64,000 nucleotides of DNA from Setaria digitata (taxonomy: Eukaryota > Nematoda > Chromadorea > Rhabditida > Setariidae). This document shows, in pieces, positions 50,302 to 63,916 of the stretch. Made by a program: the position numbers and the translations under genes. Below the pieces are notes generated by a model. It was not told where the DNA came from. It made no database searches and was given only the letters and a program-made list of their open reading frames with translations. Each line of letters begins with the position of its first letter. Position 1 is the first letter of the stretch. The stretch spans positions 124,001 to 188,000 of the forward strand of contig RCAB01000019.1 of NCBI GenBank assembly GCA_003640385.1, in the 5' to 3' direction.

Positions 50302-53300
50302 TTATGCCTTCTTTTCTGCTGTCAAGGAAATGGTTTGTCGGGCTTGGCCTGCGCAGAACAGCTTGTCCACTTCAGAAGCATTGGGACAGCGCGTATAGGG
50401 ACTGCACACTTCATGCCGTCTGAAGCATCGTTCCGCATTTGTACACATGTACATCGAAAAACCGTGCATTTTGCATTCTGCAACATAATAGAACATCTTT
50501 TGTTACGCTGTTCTGTAATTAATTATGGGGAAGACAGAGTGTTCACTTTTCTTGGTTGGTAATGCAATTCCAAACATGTGAATGATTCAATCGTGCACTG
50601 CTCGATCCCTTTAAAAGGTTCAAAATTACAGCTTAAAATCCGTTCCGTCTCGTCTTATCAATTGACAAGACTTCTCTGATGTACCTGCCAATAAAGATCC
50701 ATTTACCTGAACAATTACACTTCCGTTCATCAGTGTCGTTGGGGCAGTCAGCAATACCATCACAACGCTTCATGCTTCCCAGGCAAGTTTTCAAAGGCTC
50801 ACAGTAAACAGCATTTGGATTGGCACATTTTTCACAATTTTTTTCATCTTCGCCGTCCGGACAATCATCGTAACCGTCACAACGTTGTGACTGAAATTAG
50901 TGGTATTTATGGGAAGTCAGTAGGGGTGGTGATTGATTTAAAGACAGCTAGAACTCACTAATGGAATGCACTTAGCCGTCTTCCCACGAGTATACACATT
51001 GCACTGCAACGTGTCCCCCAACTGTTTCATGATCGTACAGTTGCAATGCGCCTCATCAGAATTATCGCCACAATCGTCCAGACCGTCGCAAACCTGAAAA
51101 ACCAAGGAGTAAATACTGCTGAATGTAATGACTGCTTTGTTTATTGCCCTAACCCTTATTATCACATCCTGAACACCGCTCATGTATCAGACTGATCCTG
51201 CGATGTCTCATATTAGTAGCAACAAACCAAACTCCTTTTGATGCATTTGTGATTCTTGCAAGTGAATGCCACATCTTCGAAACATTCACCACACTTCCCC
51301 TCGCATTCATTCAGCATTCCACTACAAGCGTATTTCCTGTGGTAGCGAACTCCATTGCTACACCGGATAAAATCATCATCCTCAAATTGAGTGCTATGAA
51401 AACAGTATGTAATACTTTTGACTAAATTTATTCTGAGTAGGAAAACGGTTCCCATACATATGAATGAACCACGGAAGCTATAAGGAGTGAAGCTGCTTCA
51501 AACTTAAATTACTACTCATTCCAAGAAAACTGAAACGGAAGAAACGTTTCCTGAGAACTTCTTTTATGTCGTGTGCACAGCTTCCAGGGCAGTTGATTTC
51601 ATCGTCTCCACCAGGGCAGTCCTCATTGCCGTCACAAACCCGCGAATATTCAATGCAGACGTTAGTGTTGCTACATAATGCCTTCCCGACACCTGAACAT
51701 TCTCTGCACGTGCAACCCTAGAAAAATTCAGTGAAATAGTGGTGGCGGCACATTTTTGCTGCTTAGTTTCTTCACACCGCTTTTGTAGGTAAAACTTCAC
51801 CAACCCTTGGTTCTTTTTTCTTCATTTACCTGACTGACTCCTTTAAGACCCGGAAAAGACCACCGTAAGAATAGGCTTTTGCACTAAATCGGTTGACAGT
51901 GAAACATTTAGAGTTATGTATCAGATCGAACGATATGCGATAACAGATAGGCCAAATATTGAACAATCATCATCTTACCATTTCATCCTTGCCATCCGGA
52001 CAGTTCTGGATGCCATCGCAGATCTGCCATTTGGGCAGGCACTTTTTCTTCGCTTCACACCAAATTGCTCCACCGCGACATTTACCATTGCAGTGCTCTT
52101 CATCTTCTCCGTACTTGCATTGCAAATCACCATCACATATCTGCTCTTGGTTTAAGCATATACCCGTCTTACCGCACTGTACTTCCTGTCTTGAGCATTC
52201 TTTTTCTACAAAATTTATCTATGAAATTGGACAACTGCTTAAAGGAATTCGAAAATGTGACCGTGAGTAATCTTTTTGTTACAGTACCTAAAAAATGAGG
52301 AACACTTACTACAATAACGCTCTTCGTCGACGCCATCTGGACAGTCAACATTCCCATCGCACAAACGGTAACCCCGCAGACACACTGCATGCTTCGATGA
52401 AATGATTCCGTAAGTTGTACTGGAACAGTTGAGGGTCGTATGGCACACTAAAATGTTCTTACTACTGATGCAAAATCCCTACAAACAGTTGCAGAAGGAC
52501 TTTTTTTTTCTTCTAGGAGTTGCGAACTTCGTGCCTTCGGTATTTGATTACAAAGAAAAAAAAAGTACATTTGCATCCAATTTCGTCGCTTCCGTCTGGG
52601 CAGTCTTCAACACCATCACAGCGCTGCAGTGTCCCAATGACCAGGCTCTAATATAAAGAAAGCTTATTTTCATAACTAAATAATCTAATTAAGTTATTAG
52701 TCAATGAGCTTGTTAATTTAATGTGCGATTACGGACAGTTTGTGAATTAATTGGCAGAATTAAAACAGATCAAATTTCACTAACTTACTGGTAAATTTGT
52801 ACATGAAAATCCGTATCCCCTGCACAACGTCACATTTGGTGGAATCATCCATTTAAATGACCGAAGTTGAAGAGATAAATCAGTGATAGGCCAATTCGCT
52901 TGTGCCCTAACGACTTCGATTGTCTGAGTGTCATTCTCGGCTATCGTTGACTAAACTGTTTTATTCAGTGTAAATTACTACTCTAAATCTTTACCAAATT
53001 ATTCCAAATATTGGAAATTCAAGATTTAAAAGTTTATAGCTCTTACATAATCTCGCGTGACGAGCGATGTAATCAGGAACGGTAAAGTGATTAAAGCAGG
53101 CAGAAGAACCAAAATACCGACAAGAAAGGCAGCTGGTGGTATATTGTTCAGCCACGTACAACAACTTATTTTAGCCAAGTTCTTTTTAAAATTTTCGATT
53201 TTCAGGAGAAAACCAAAGCAGCATTCCTGATCCTTGCTTTCCCTGGAAATTGTTAATAAGAGCAATAGTTAAATCCATTCTGGATCGAATATAAACTGAA

Positions 53301-53808
53301 GTTTTCGACTAAACATCTGTTACTAAACGGTCAATCAAGTCTCCTGTAGTGTGAGGCTGCCTCGCCAGGGCAACAACTGGATATCCAGACTGTTCTAATA
53401 TTTCAGGATGAAAGAAATCTGTTCATCGATGTTTGGCATGTAATATGTGGAGTGAAAAATCACCTTGGGACATTAATTAAACAAATAATATACTAAATTT
53501 ATAAATAACTTCACCTGTCAATCCCAAGAGATCCACCAATACCGTCTGGTCGTTGATTAAACCGTGGAGATTTTCCATCCATATTTTTAATAGAAACTGG
53601 ACGTATCGTATTGTAAGGCTAGAGTTAAATGTAAATCAAATATAAGTAATGACATTTATACGCTATAAGTGAGAACTACAATTCTTGCATTTTGAAAACT
53701 ACAGTAAATTTTTCAGACCTACAAAGTCATTGTAATTTAATTAAAGTTATAGTACTTACTAACCGTAGCTGGATTATTTGGATTGTATGAGCCTCGATGT
53801 GCGCTCAT
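50302..53808 (-). CDS. Type II membrane protein with about eight LDL-receptor class A modules (EGG-1/EGG-2-like)
   Basis: ATG at 53808 ([16 protein letters not shown]) follows a splice acceptor. The first exons encode a short cytoplasmic tail with no signal peptide, a CC-containing juxtamembrane stretch and one membrane segment ([20 protein letters not shown], about 53.1 kb), so the C-terminus is outside the cell. A spacer exon (52.8-52.95 kb) leads to a chain of LDLa modules, each with the calcium-binding CDGxxDCxxxxDE signature: [113 protein letters not shown] last Cys-rich piece lacks the acidic cage; stop TAA at 50302. Topology and module number match C. elegans EGG-1/EGG-2, oocyte surface proteins needed for fertilisation. 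The reproductive role is inferred from that resemblance. Confidence 0.85.
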
Positions 53809-55537
53809 ACTATTCTTTTGTGAACTGAATGAGGATTGTCCAGTCTATAGCGGATTTTTTTTTCTATGGATATTCTTTAAAAAACCACATTATTTTTCGA
53901 TAGAATATTTGACTGGTATAAACCACAAGCAGGATATTCAAGGATTTTTTCCTTCTAACTGAATGATCAGAAAGAAAAGAGGAGTAATGTGAAATAAAAG
54001 TGTGAGAATATGTAAATGAACTTAGAACAAGTGCCAAAGCGAGTACACGGATCATTGGTAAGATATTGCTAATGAGAAGAATGCAAGAAAATTGCCTTCC
54101 CTATCTGAATACTCTCTTCGTCCTGAGAATTTGACCTACCGAGAAGTTTTTTTTTTTGAGTCTTAACCTCTCTTCCGGTCAAATATCTCTGTTTAGTGCT
54201 CTCCCAAAAATTGTTTTGTATATTGCAAAACAGGATACACATATATGAGCTTGTATGGTTTCCAATTAATAAACATTTTCTGCTTCGTCTATCCAATTTT
54301 AATTACCGTCTCTGAACAGTTTGGAAACAAGGAACCAGGGGCTATCTTTGTTGGCAATGAGCACATTTGAAACTGACAACAGTTTATGAATTTCAGTGGA
54401 AGTTTTTACATCCAGTCTTCATTAAGCAATGCCCATATGTTTTTTTCCGATTTTGTAGACCAAGAAGGGTACCGATCACAAATAATTTGTATCGAAAAAT
54501 GAGTGCAATTATATATGCCTGAACAATTTATAATGGATGGCATTGGTTGATGACAGTACAATGACAAATGTTTGAGAATGGAGGATGGTTCGTTTAAATG
54601 ATTTTAAAAGAATATGGCAAGCTGGGCAACATTCATTTCGAATTCGTGATTGCGGTATGCCTTCTCTGTCTACTAGGTCATGTTCTCATTTCCCTTATAC
54701 TTTACTTGATACAAAGTTTTATCGCTTAATCATTCCTATTTTATCTTTTTCCCTGGCTTATCTTTGCTATCACATTGCAGATTTCCGAATACCATACTGA
54801 AAAACTTTCTCTAAAACTTTGACAAGTGCTACCGAACAATAGTTCTAAGAAACAATCTAACAAAAGTTATTTTTTCTTCTCATACCACTGAATTATAGCA
54901 AAGAAATGTGACATAATATTATACCATTTTTATTTCCTTTATGTCACAAACACATCCCACTGATTTTCATTATAATTATTATATCTACTGGCTTTTCCCA
55001 AAAGCTATTTGTCGCAGTGACAGTAGCATCGGATATACTGAGAGGTGCTTTTGGTAACTTTCTGCAAGTTAAGAAAGTATTTCCAAAATCAATTGAATGA
55101 AATTAAATATAAAAATTATGACCCGTCATACTCAGTAGTCTGTTGGTGAATAGTGTCTCATGAACTATTTAGCAATAAGTCTCTTCCGGTAATCCGCCTA
55201 TTTTCACTTTTGTAATACTGTTGGCACTTTTAAGATACTTCCATGATTTAACAGCACCAATGTTTCAATACCAATTAAAAATTCACTATTTTACTGCTTT
55301 TTAGAAATTTTGGTGAAATTGTTTGAATGAAAATGTTTTCGTGATACCTCTCAACAACAAAATGCGCCTAAACATGATGTTTTTTGCACATCTATTGTCA
55401 AAAGGTTGATGTTATTTTTTATCAAGTTATTTACAAAACAGACGGTGTTGTGGAGGAAGTTATGTTATATTATCACGCTTAAGTCTGTTAAAAAGCTATA
55501 ATTTTGAATGATCGAAACAAAGTTCTGGTCGAACTAA
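53809..55537. other. 1.7-kb divergent upstream region of the LDLa and MAM genes
   Basis: The two genes point away from each other, so both promoters should lie here. An acceptor-like TTCAG just upstream of the LDLa ATG suggests a 5' UTR intron. A 71-codon plus-strand frame at 54585-54800 has no signal peptide or family match and is not called. Confidence 0.5.
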
Positions 55538-58500
55538 ATGGTAAAATTCAAGATATGCCGTATGTTTTTAGTGATAAGCCAAATAAACACGTCAGCAGAT
55601 TTGAACTGTAGTTTTGAATCAGCGTGTCGCTGGCGCAATGATACTAGTGTTGAAGATAGTGGTGATTTCCCGATAGCAAGCAGCGTAAGAGTGGGAAACC
55701 GTTTTAATATAATTCCTTTGAAAAATGGTTCAAGTGAGTTGTTCCTTTAACTTGCTTTATTAAAAACTAACTTGCCTCATTAAGGATCAGCCTTCTCTGG
55801 TAAATTATTGGATTACTCAAGAGCAGCTCTTTCTTTTGCCTTTCTTCTTATTCTTGGAAATAAAATGCCCCTTTCCTCTGAAAACTAATCAGCTTCAGAG
55901 TGGTTAGATAATGTTCATTACAGATGAGATGTTTGCATATACGCATGGACCTTTCGACGGGATGCAAAAAGCTACTTTGATCAGCGACACGATAAGGTTT
56001 TTTAGCTTACAAAAAGTCTCGATTTTCGGTTCAAAATACTGGGAGTTACAGAGCGATTCAAAATAAGCGAGTATTTCTATTCACATTGATCTGAATCATT
56101 GCAGCTGTCAGCTAGGCGGGGGCAGCCTTGCTTTCTGGTATTATCGTACGGGTGACTTGGCAACCCTAGAAGTATGTGTACGTCAACCACCAAGTAGCTT
56201 GAAGTTTGCGGACTTGCGATGCTTTCCAGTTTTTCCGAAAAATCATGCCCATCGATGGTTGCTTAATGTTGTTGAATTTCCACCACTCACTCAACCATTT
56301 GAAGTAAAATTTTTAGCACTTGGGTACTAAAAACAGTGGGTTTACCCCACTCCCCTTGCAAGACTCAGTGATATCTTCTTAACCTTAAATCTTCGCAAAA
56401 ATAGCGCCGAATGTCGTACTGAATAATGTATTGCGGGTTGACATAACATAAGAATTACTTTTTCCATAATTCATTGGGAAGCAGCAGCTCAAAAACTGAG
56501 AAATGATTGATTTATAGTTCTAGTATCATAAAATACTGTAGCTCTAACTTGACTATAATTTGTAGTCAACCTGTTGTTTTCTCATTTTTTGTTTTAAATG
56601 AAGACGAACATTTCAGCTTTTAATACGCTCACATTATATTCAGCCGTTCGACGTAATTGCAATTGACGATGTCTTCTATGACGCTGCACTTTGTGGTAAA
56701 TTACACCACTATATAAATTTTTCTAACACAGAAAAGATATTCTTTGTATGAAGTTGCTCATATTCGATCAAATCGTCGTGCGAACGAATAAAGCCGAATA
56801 ATTCTCAGCTAATGTGCAAGACATACCTGGCGAGCTCCAGAAAAGTCGAAAATACATTTTGTCAATCGGTTAAATAAGAGTTTGGATTATCAACAGTGCG
56901 AAAAGTAGATGAATTTAAGAAATGGTTCGATGAATCGCGAGGCCCATGCTTAGCGCATCTGCATCAGCACTGGGAACAGTGATTTGCTAGAGCAGCAGAC
57001 AGTGCAATCAAACAGGTGGACATCGCTGATGTAAAAATTTCGTCGTTACTGCACTGCATGAAGGAGTTTAAAATACATTCCTGTTTTTGTACCTCATTTA
57101 TGCAAAGCGATACTTACAGGACAGAGCAGTAACCTATTAGCAGAGAAACTAAGGACTACTGACATCAGTTATGAACCTGGTCGAAATCAGCATATGTGCT
57201 CACAGCGTGATGCCAAGCACGCCTCACACGTCCCATCGTCTTCTTCTTTTGCTTCATTGCCGTTAATTGATTATGATAATTGGAAAATCCTTAAAGATTC
57301 TGATGTTAAACCTCACGCTAGTGATGGGATCGAGACAAGGAATGATGGCGGGAATGTTTTACAGGATTTCACAGGAGACACCTTCAAAGTGTTTCCATCG
57401 TCCGTGATTGAAAATAGAAACAAAGTATTAGCAAAAGGTCCTGTCGAAATTGATTATGAACATGAACATGAAAAGACTGATTGCGAATTTTAATACGTCT
57501 GATAGTTGGTAACTTTTTAAGAATGAAGGTATAGCCGAGTCGTTGGTAGCGGCAGTCTATTCTAAACAAATTATATATAATTCACAATCAGATGAGAAAT
57601 CGATTACTCAGTAGACATTCACTAATTTGTTCCTAAAATTTACCCCGTTAATTTTCTCAACACTAGCAAGTATCTCAAAATCATGGGATACTTTCTCGCG
57701 ATTACCAAACATTAATGGAAATGGAAATTACTTGGAGCCATCTCAAGGATTTGCTAGGATGTGAATCAGACAAGAGATTGTGAATAGATTTTTTAGTCAA
57801 AGGCAAGTACCTGGGACACTTAAGATTGAAAGGATTCCTAAAAATACGCGTGGTATTTCGAGAAAAATACACGCCGACTTTGAGGGCAGTGATGAAACTT
57901 TAAATGTGAACAAGTTTCAAAAAATGCAAAGATATTTGCTGCAGAAAACATATATAAAGGAAACGATATTGACTCCAGAAATGCAATTACTATGAGCTGT
58001 GTGGAACTTACGATACTAAGAAGCATTGAGGAGAAATTACCAGAAAGCGAATCTTGAAGTGACAGAACAAGACCATCATAATGAAAGACAGTCTGCATGT
58101 TTTTTTTTTAATGGATTCTCAGTTTATTTTTTATTATCCCGCTGTTTTTTTAATTATTGGTTTTATTTCGTTCTGTTCGTTTGCAAATATCCCTTTCTTT
58201 GATTCTTTGATTGTTTCACTTCAAAAATAACAAACGATTAGCTCAAATAGTCTCCTCAAACTGTAAAACGTTCACTTATATCATGCTTTGTTCCTAAACC
58301 AATCCAATCTCTCCTTAAAAACTTCACAAAAATGTGCTTACTCAAGGAGAAACATTAATTTGATATGAACAAGTTCAACTTTATAGAGAATATCAACTCT
58401 CGATCAAATGAAGGCGATGGCAGCAAGTTCACTCTTCTCGGCAATTTACAAGGTATGACTTCTACATTTTAAGGTGGAAAACCGCATCTGTGAAGATGCA

Positions 58501-60135
58501 TCACAGACTTCACCGAACAATGGACTGAAAAGAACTAAGTCAAGTTATTGTAAATTTATGACTGAAGCCTGTTTTGTCCAACTCGTGGAAGAATTTTTAC
58601 AGATCAAGAATTTTTTTTTTTTTTACAGAATTTGGTTAGTGGAAGTTGTTTTATATCTGGAAGACTTCCAAGGAAGAAATACTCCTCGGAATGCAGTTAT
58701 GATAAGCACTTGCAAATGAATTCTTTCTTTAATATTCTTTCATTTTTACTTATGCTGCTAGCTGATTCCTGAACAATACTGCTGCACAGAATTTTTTCTT
58801 TGAAGAAAGTTAAATAAATAACAGATAAGAGCACTTTTCTCTTGCAAATCAGCAAATTAAGGAGTAATGAATGAATTCCTTAGGTGATCTCGATGTTAAT
58901 GGAATTGATTCAGTGGACAAAAATTTCATTTCTCTCCTCACGAATGGACACACAAAAAGGTCAGTGAATTCATGCGTTAAAAATGTGCTAGAATTTGTCA
59001 TACTTTCTTATTATTTAAAAAAAAAAGTAACATTTGTGATGAAAAGAAAAGATGACAAACCAATAATTTCAAATTCAGTGAATGAATACAGATTCTTTCC
59101 ATTGTATGCTTCGTCAACATCACGGAGAATAGCTTCAAAATCGTTTCTGGGCCATGCCGATGCTCAACTGACATCACCTTGTCTCTTCACGGACTGCTCA
59201 TTCGACGACGTTACCATGTGCTATTACGTATCTGATAACCAACTAAAAGATGATGAAGATCTTCTCCTCGGTAAACTTTACCAGAATTTTTTTGGTGGAA
59301 TTTTCCTCGAGATTTCCTGAAAATTCTACTACATTGAATATTTCTGATTCCAGGATAATTCCTTAGGTTATAGTGGTTGAAATTTGCATTTGGTTTACAC
59401 CTTGAACAGCAGCAACTTTTCCTAAACTCATTATTTTGCAGATTTGTTGTCGGTAAGCAATTTGAAAAAATGGAAGATTTCCAATCGCAAAGTTGCTAAT
59501 TCACTTACCGGTATCATGAGGGACGTCAGTGGTGGTATGGTTTTTTTTTGTTTTGACATTCCAGGCTTTCTTTTCTAATCAGCCTATGCTATAACTAAAT
59601 AGAAATTGAAGATAAAGAGTTACTTGGCTGTCTGATTTACTTTGGTTTTGCAACAGCTGAGTCGTTTATAAATTACAAACTTCTCTGCCTATTGTTTATT
59701 CGTGACATAACTTTCGCTTCTTCATAGTTAAAGCTATCATGAAATTCCATCTGTTGTGGGTAGTGTCAAGTTTAAGCTGATTTCAAGCACTGATTAAGTA
59801 AATTTGTAGTAGCAGGCTAGCTTCAATTTAAGATGGTTGGTTTGCGTACGCAGGCGAGACAAATAATCCAGCAGCAATATTTCTGATGCGAATGTCAAAA
59901 GCAATAATGATACCTGAGGAATCACTAATTAGTTTCTACATTCATATGGCTGGCAAATATGGCCGTTTGCGAGTTTGTTTGGATTCTCTCCAAAAATGTC
60001 CATTTGAAAGAAATGGACGCGAGTTGAGTGTGAAAACGAGAGGATGGACAAATTTCTATATCAATGTGTCAAGTGGATTGCACACGGTTAAACCGTTTTT
60101 CTTTTTCAAAGGTTTGATGAAAAGGTCCAAATTTC

Positions 60136-60181
<46 letters not shown>

Positions 60182-60441
60182 NTAGTGTTTCAGCTTTATT
60201 TTGTCGCAGATAATCTGAAAAAAAATTATGTAATTGGAGTCGATGACATTCAGTTGCTGAACAAAGATGGCACGAATTCTCCTCCATGTACAGAAGTAAA
60301 TTATTTTCATTGTTGCTCTTGCTTGAATCGCTTACTACTAAATCAGTAAAATGTTATTTTGCTCGATCATTCTATGTGGCGTTATTTAGTAAGGATTCAT
60401 TTGTTTTACCGTTGTACACATCGTTTGAATTACAGGAATGA
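55538..60441 (+). CDS. MAM-domain extracellular protein (two MAM-like domains; spliced)
   Basis: ATG 55538 begins a weak signal-like N-terminus (MVKFKICRMFLVISQ), then the first MAM domain: LNCSFESACRWRND (55.6 kb), HGPFDGMQKATLISD (55.93 kb), GGGSLAFWYYRTGDLATLEV (56.12 kb) and FDVIAIDDVFYDAALC (56.65 kb). Acceptors and donors at these exons keep phase. A low-complexity charged linker probably spans 56.9-59.0 kb, with uncertain exons. A second MAM-like domain follows: CLFTDCSFDDVTMCY (59.2 kb), SLISFYIHMAGKYGRLRVCL (59.93 kb), RGWTNFYINVSSG and YVIGVDDIQLLNKDG (60.22 kb). The gene ends either by read-through (stop near 60.35 kb) or by splicing to GAATGA at 60436-60441. MAM domains mediate extracellular adhesion; the protein is likely secreted or surface-bound. 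It could be two genes if the linker exons are wrong. Confidence 0.6.
60138..60182. repeat. Poly-A run ending in an N (assembly uncertainty)
   Basis: About 44 A followed by the only ambiguous base in the window (N at 60182), inside an intron of the MAM gene. True length is unreliable. It creates a false poly-lysine/poly-phenylalanine frame. Confidence 0.95.
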
Positions 60442-61217
60442 AATAAGTCCGTTTAAACGCAAAACGCAGTGGCGGAAAGCTAATTATCCTGTCGAGATTC
60501 CTCCTTCTAATACAAAATCACTGAATATTTGAAATAACACATATTTGTTGATATTAATGGATGACCATCAATATTCAAGAATTGATATTGATCATTCACG
60601 AGGTCTCTTCCGTTATTTCTTGTGAACCGTTTTCTCTTTAAAGTTTCCCAAAAGTTTTTTTATTTCCATATCGATAAATGGTTAACTTGCTAGATTAAAA
60701 AGCACAGAGTATATGTGAACATAAATATATCTACATGAACGTTTCGTATGTAGATAATCAATATGGAAATAAAAATTAGAAATGATAAAAACTATAATTT
60801 GAAAATGAATCTATCTTGCAATAAATCATGACACAAAAATTTTAGGCATATCCAGTCTTTTTTCTTGTATAATTTCAAGTTCCAAAATCTGCAATTTTAT
60901 TTGATTTAAAAGTATAGATATTTAAAGACAGGTCAGAATGTCATCTCAAAATTAGAAAAACACTGATCCTGATTTAGGAATTTATTATAAAACATGTATA
61001 TGAAAAAATCCAGTGAGAAATCTCCTACACCGTTTCTTTCCTCGTCCAGGTACTTCACTTCAGCGTTGCATTTTTTAGTTATATAATAGCGACAAAAGAA
61101 AGGAATTGGCTCCTTAGTTTTAAACATTAGAAAAAAAAAGAATTGAGACTTGTCTGCTGATATTGTATAAAACCACTGGAATCACTTTTTCTCGGTACTA
61201 GTACTAAATTACTACAA

Positions 61218-61247
61218 CTTAATTATTATGGGAGCATAATAATTAAG
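61218..61247. repeat. Hairpin, 13-bp perfect stem, 4-nt loop
   Basis: Arms CTTAATTATTATG (61218-61230) and its reverse complement (61235-61247), loop GGAG. Confidence 0.8.
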
Positions 61248-61483
61248 AGTAATTTTTAAATAAGTTTTTCACAATTACTGTTCTCAAACATACATTGAAT
61301 ATTATTCGCAAACATAAAATGCTGATATGGTTAGGTTAGATGTTTGACCAAACACATTCAGTCTTATTTCAATCAACAACTCGATAGTTGATTCACAGTC
61401 TTCGACGTTTGCTTCAAAACGTCAACTAAGTTACTAGAGACTTTTTCAGGATTGATTGACAGACTATTATTGGTCTAGTATTC

Positions 61484-61516
61484 AGACTATTGAGAATTTG
61501 TAAATCTCAATAGTCT
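61484..61516. repeat. Hairpin, 12-bp perfect stem, 9-nt loop
   Basis: Arms AGACTATTGAGA (61484-61495) and its reverse complement (61505-61516). Confidence 0.8.
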
Positions 61517-61980
61517 AGTTAGTGCATGCTTTTAAGTTTTGCAATGGCAACAATCGCTCCTTCAAAAGAATGAAAGAGTGTATTTAAAAACAAAACTTGA
61601 GAAACAACCGAAAAAATTGTGGAATTTTTTTAAGGAATATTTTTTAAAAGACGAAAAAAAAAAAAAACGAAAAGTAAACAATGAATTTAAAATGGTTGTT
61701 TCTAGCGTTCATTTCAGCTTGTGAGATTGCTCAATTAAACTAAGTCTACGGATCAAGCGAAAAAAATAACAATCGGTTATAGTCAACAGCAGTATTGTTC
61801 GGAAATACTGGCAGTAAAAGCCATATTCAAATATTTGACATTTTAAATCTGAACAGTTTCTGAACACATCTCAAAGCATTCTAACAATATGTTTTACAGC
61901 TGATTATGGAAAGTGCAGAAGTAAAGATGAGAAAATGCGCGTTACTCGAATGAGATTTTATTTAATACTTCTTGATCTAT

Positions 61981-62006
61981 ATAATCTTTTCAGGTGAAAA
62001 GATTAT
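61981..62006. repeat. Near-palindrome, 12-bp arms with 2-nt centre
   Basis: Arms ATAATCTTTTCA (61981-61992) and its reverse complement (61995-62006), centre GG. Non-coding. Confidence 0.8.
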
Positions 62007-63460
62007 TTTTTATTTGTTTTGTAGTGTTCTGACGATTTTTTTTTTCTTACAGTGTTCTTTATCTTATAACATGTTGAAATTTAAATACTTTTATCGTATT
62101 AATTGCCACTATAACTCAATATTGCGAAAGTAATTTGTTACAATGCATACTTTTTTCCTGTGAAATTTTTTGAATTATTTGATATGTGGTTGAAAAATAC
62201 AACTAAATTTAATAAAGTCATAGTCGATTACCAATTTATTTTGCTTTGTTTTTCAGTAAAAGATGATTTTCCGATTCTGAATGAGTCGTATTACTTATTT
62301 TGAGTTGAAAACAAAGAAGAAAGTTTTGCATTAAAAAAAACGCTGAATGAATTTGATGCAAAAATAAACCAGATTAACTAATTAGGCAAATGTTGAAAAT
62401 TAGCGGTATACATTTATTTGTATAATAATTTTTCGTACTACTGTACAATTTTCGCAATCTAAAATGATTTTAAAGTCGGGTTAATATGAGGACTAGGAAT
62501 AGTCCGACTATGCTAAAGTTTATTTAACAGATAACTCTAGATGCTTGAATTCTTGTCGGCAGGATCAGTAAAGCATCATAAGTTTCACAAGTTGGGAAGA
62601 AGAACAAGTTAAATTGTCGTTCGATTGAATGATTCAGTATGCCAAAATTGTGCTTTAACTTATGTACAAGAGATGAATTCAATTCAAGAAAGAATGACTT
62701 TTTTGTTCCACGGAAATGAAAACTTTTTGAAAGTGAACGATTACTACTTTTACTCGTGAAACATAAATTCCTGCGAAGATGTGAATGTTGATAAACAACA
62801 CTATGTTGCATATAGTGATCCTGGTCGAATTTACTTCGCAGTTCTTACAAGTTCATTCGAGTTTTAAAAAAATATTATCTCGTCTTGCTAATAACTTTTA
62901 TTAATAAGTTGCGTGCAAATACTTCGCACCGAGTGAATTTTTAGTAGCAATTCATAATATGTTACGCAGATTGTTCTAATTGTTTCCAATGTAATGCTTG
63001 CCAACATAATTAAGTTTTCATATCTCTGAAGAGTGGCTGATGCAATTCTTTAATTTCCTGTTCTGTATACTACAGAAATGTTGAATGAGGGAACATGTAT
63101 CCGGGAGATCCGATATGAAGGGAGGGAAAAGAGGACAAAAAGTGTGTAACCTGAATGAGGGTATCAACAATTGGGTTTCAGGTTCTGGGGTAGTTCTTTG
63201 GGGGATGGTGTACTTAGATGAAAATAAGGGGATACCCTTATTTGGACGACGTCAGGACAGACAAATACACACACAGACACAGTCACACACATACACATAT
63301 ACACCATACGCAAACATTCTTCAGACATGAACAAAATCATCCTCGAACTAGGTCATAAGGCAATAGTTGAAGGAGAAAGAGGTCATAGGGGAGAGATCCA
63401 TCCAGTGACAATCAACATTTTCGTTGTTTCTCGGAAGAAGTAAGGCTCTGCATCATTCTC

Positions 63461-63916
<456 letters not shown>

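Noticed and set aside
59886..60185. Open frame ending in a poly-lysine tail
   Set aside because: Its first part is a real MAM exon; the tail is read-through into an intronic poly-A run. The donor GTTAAA at the end of the exon explains the true border.
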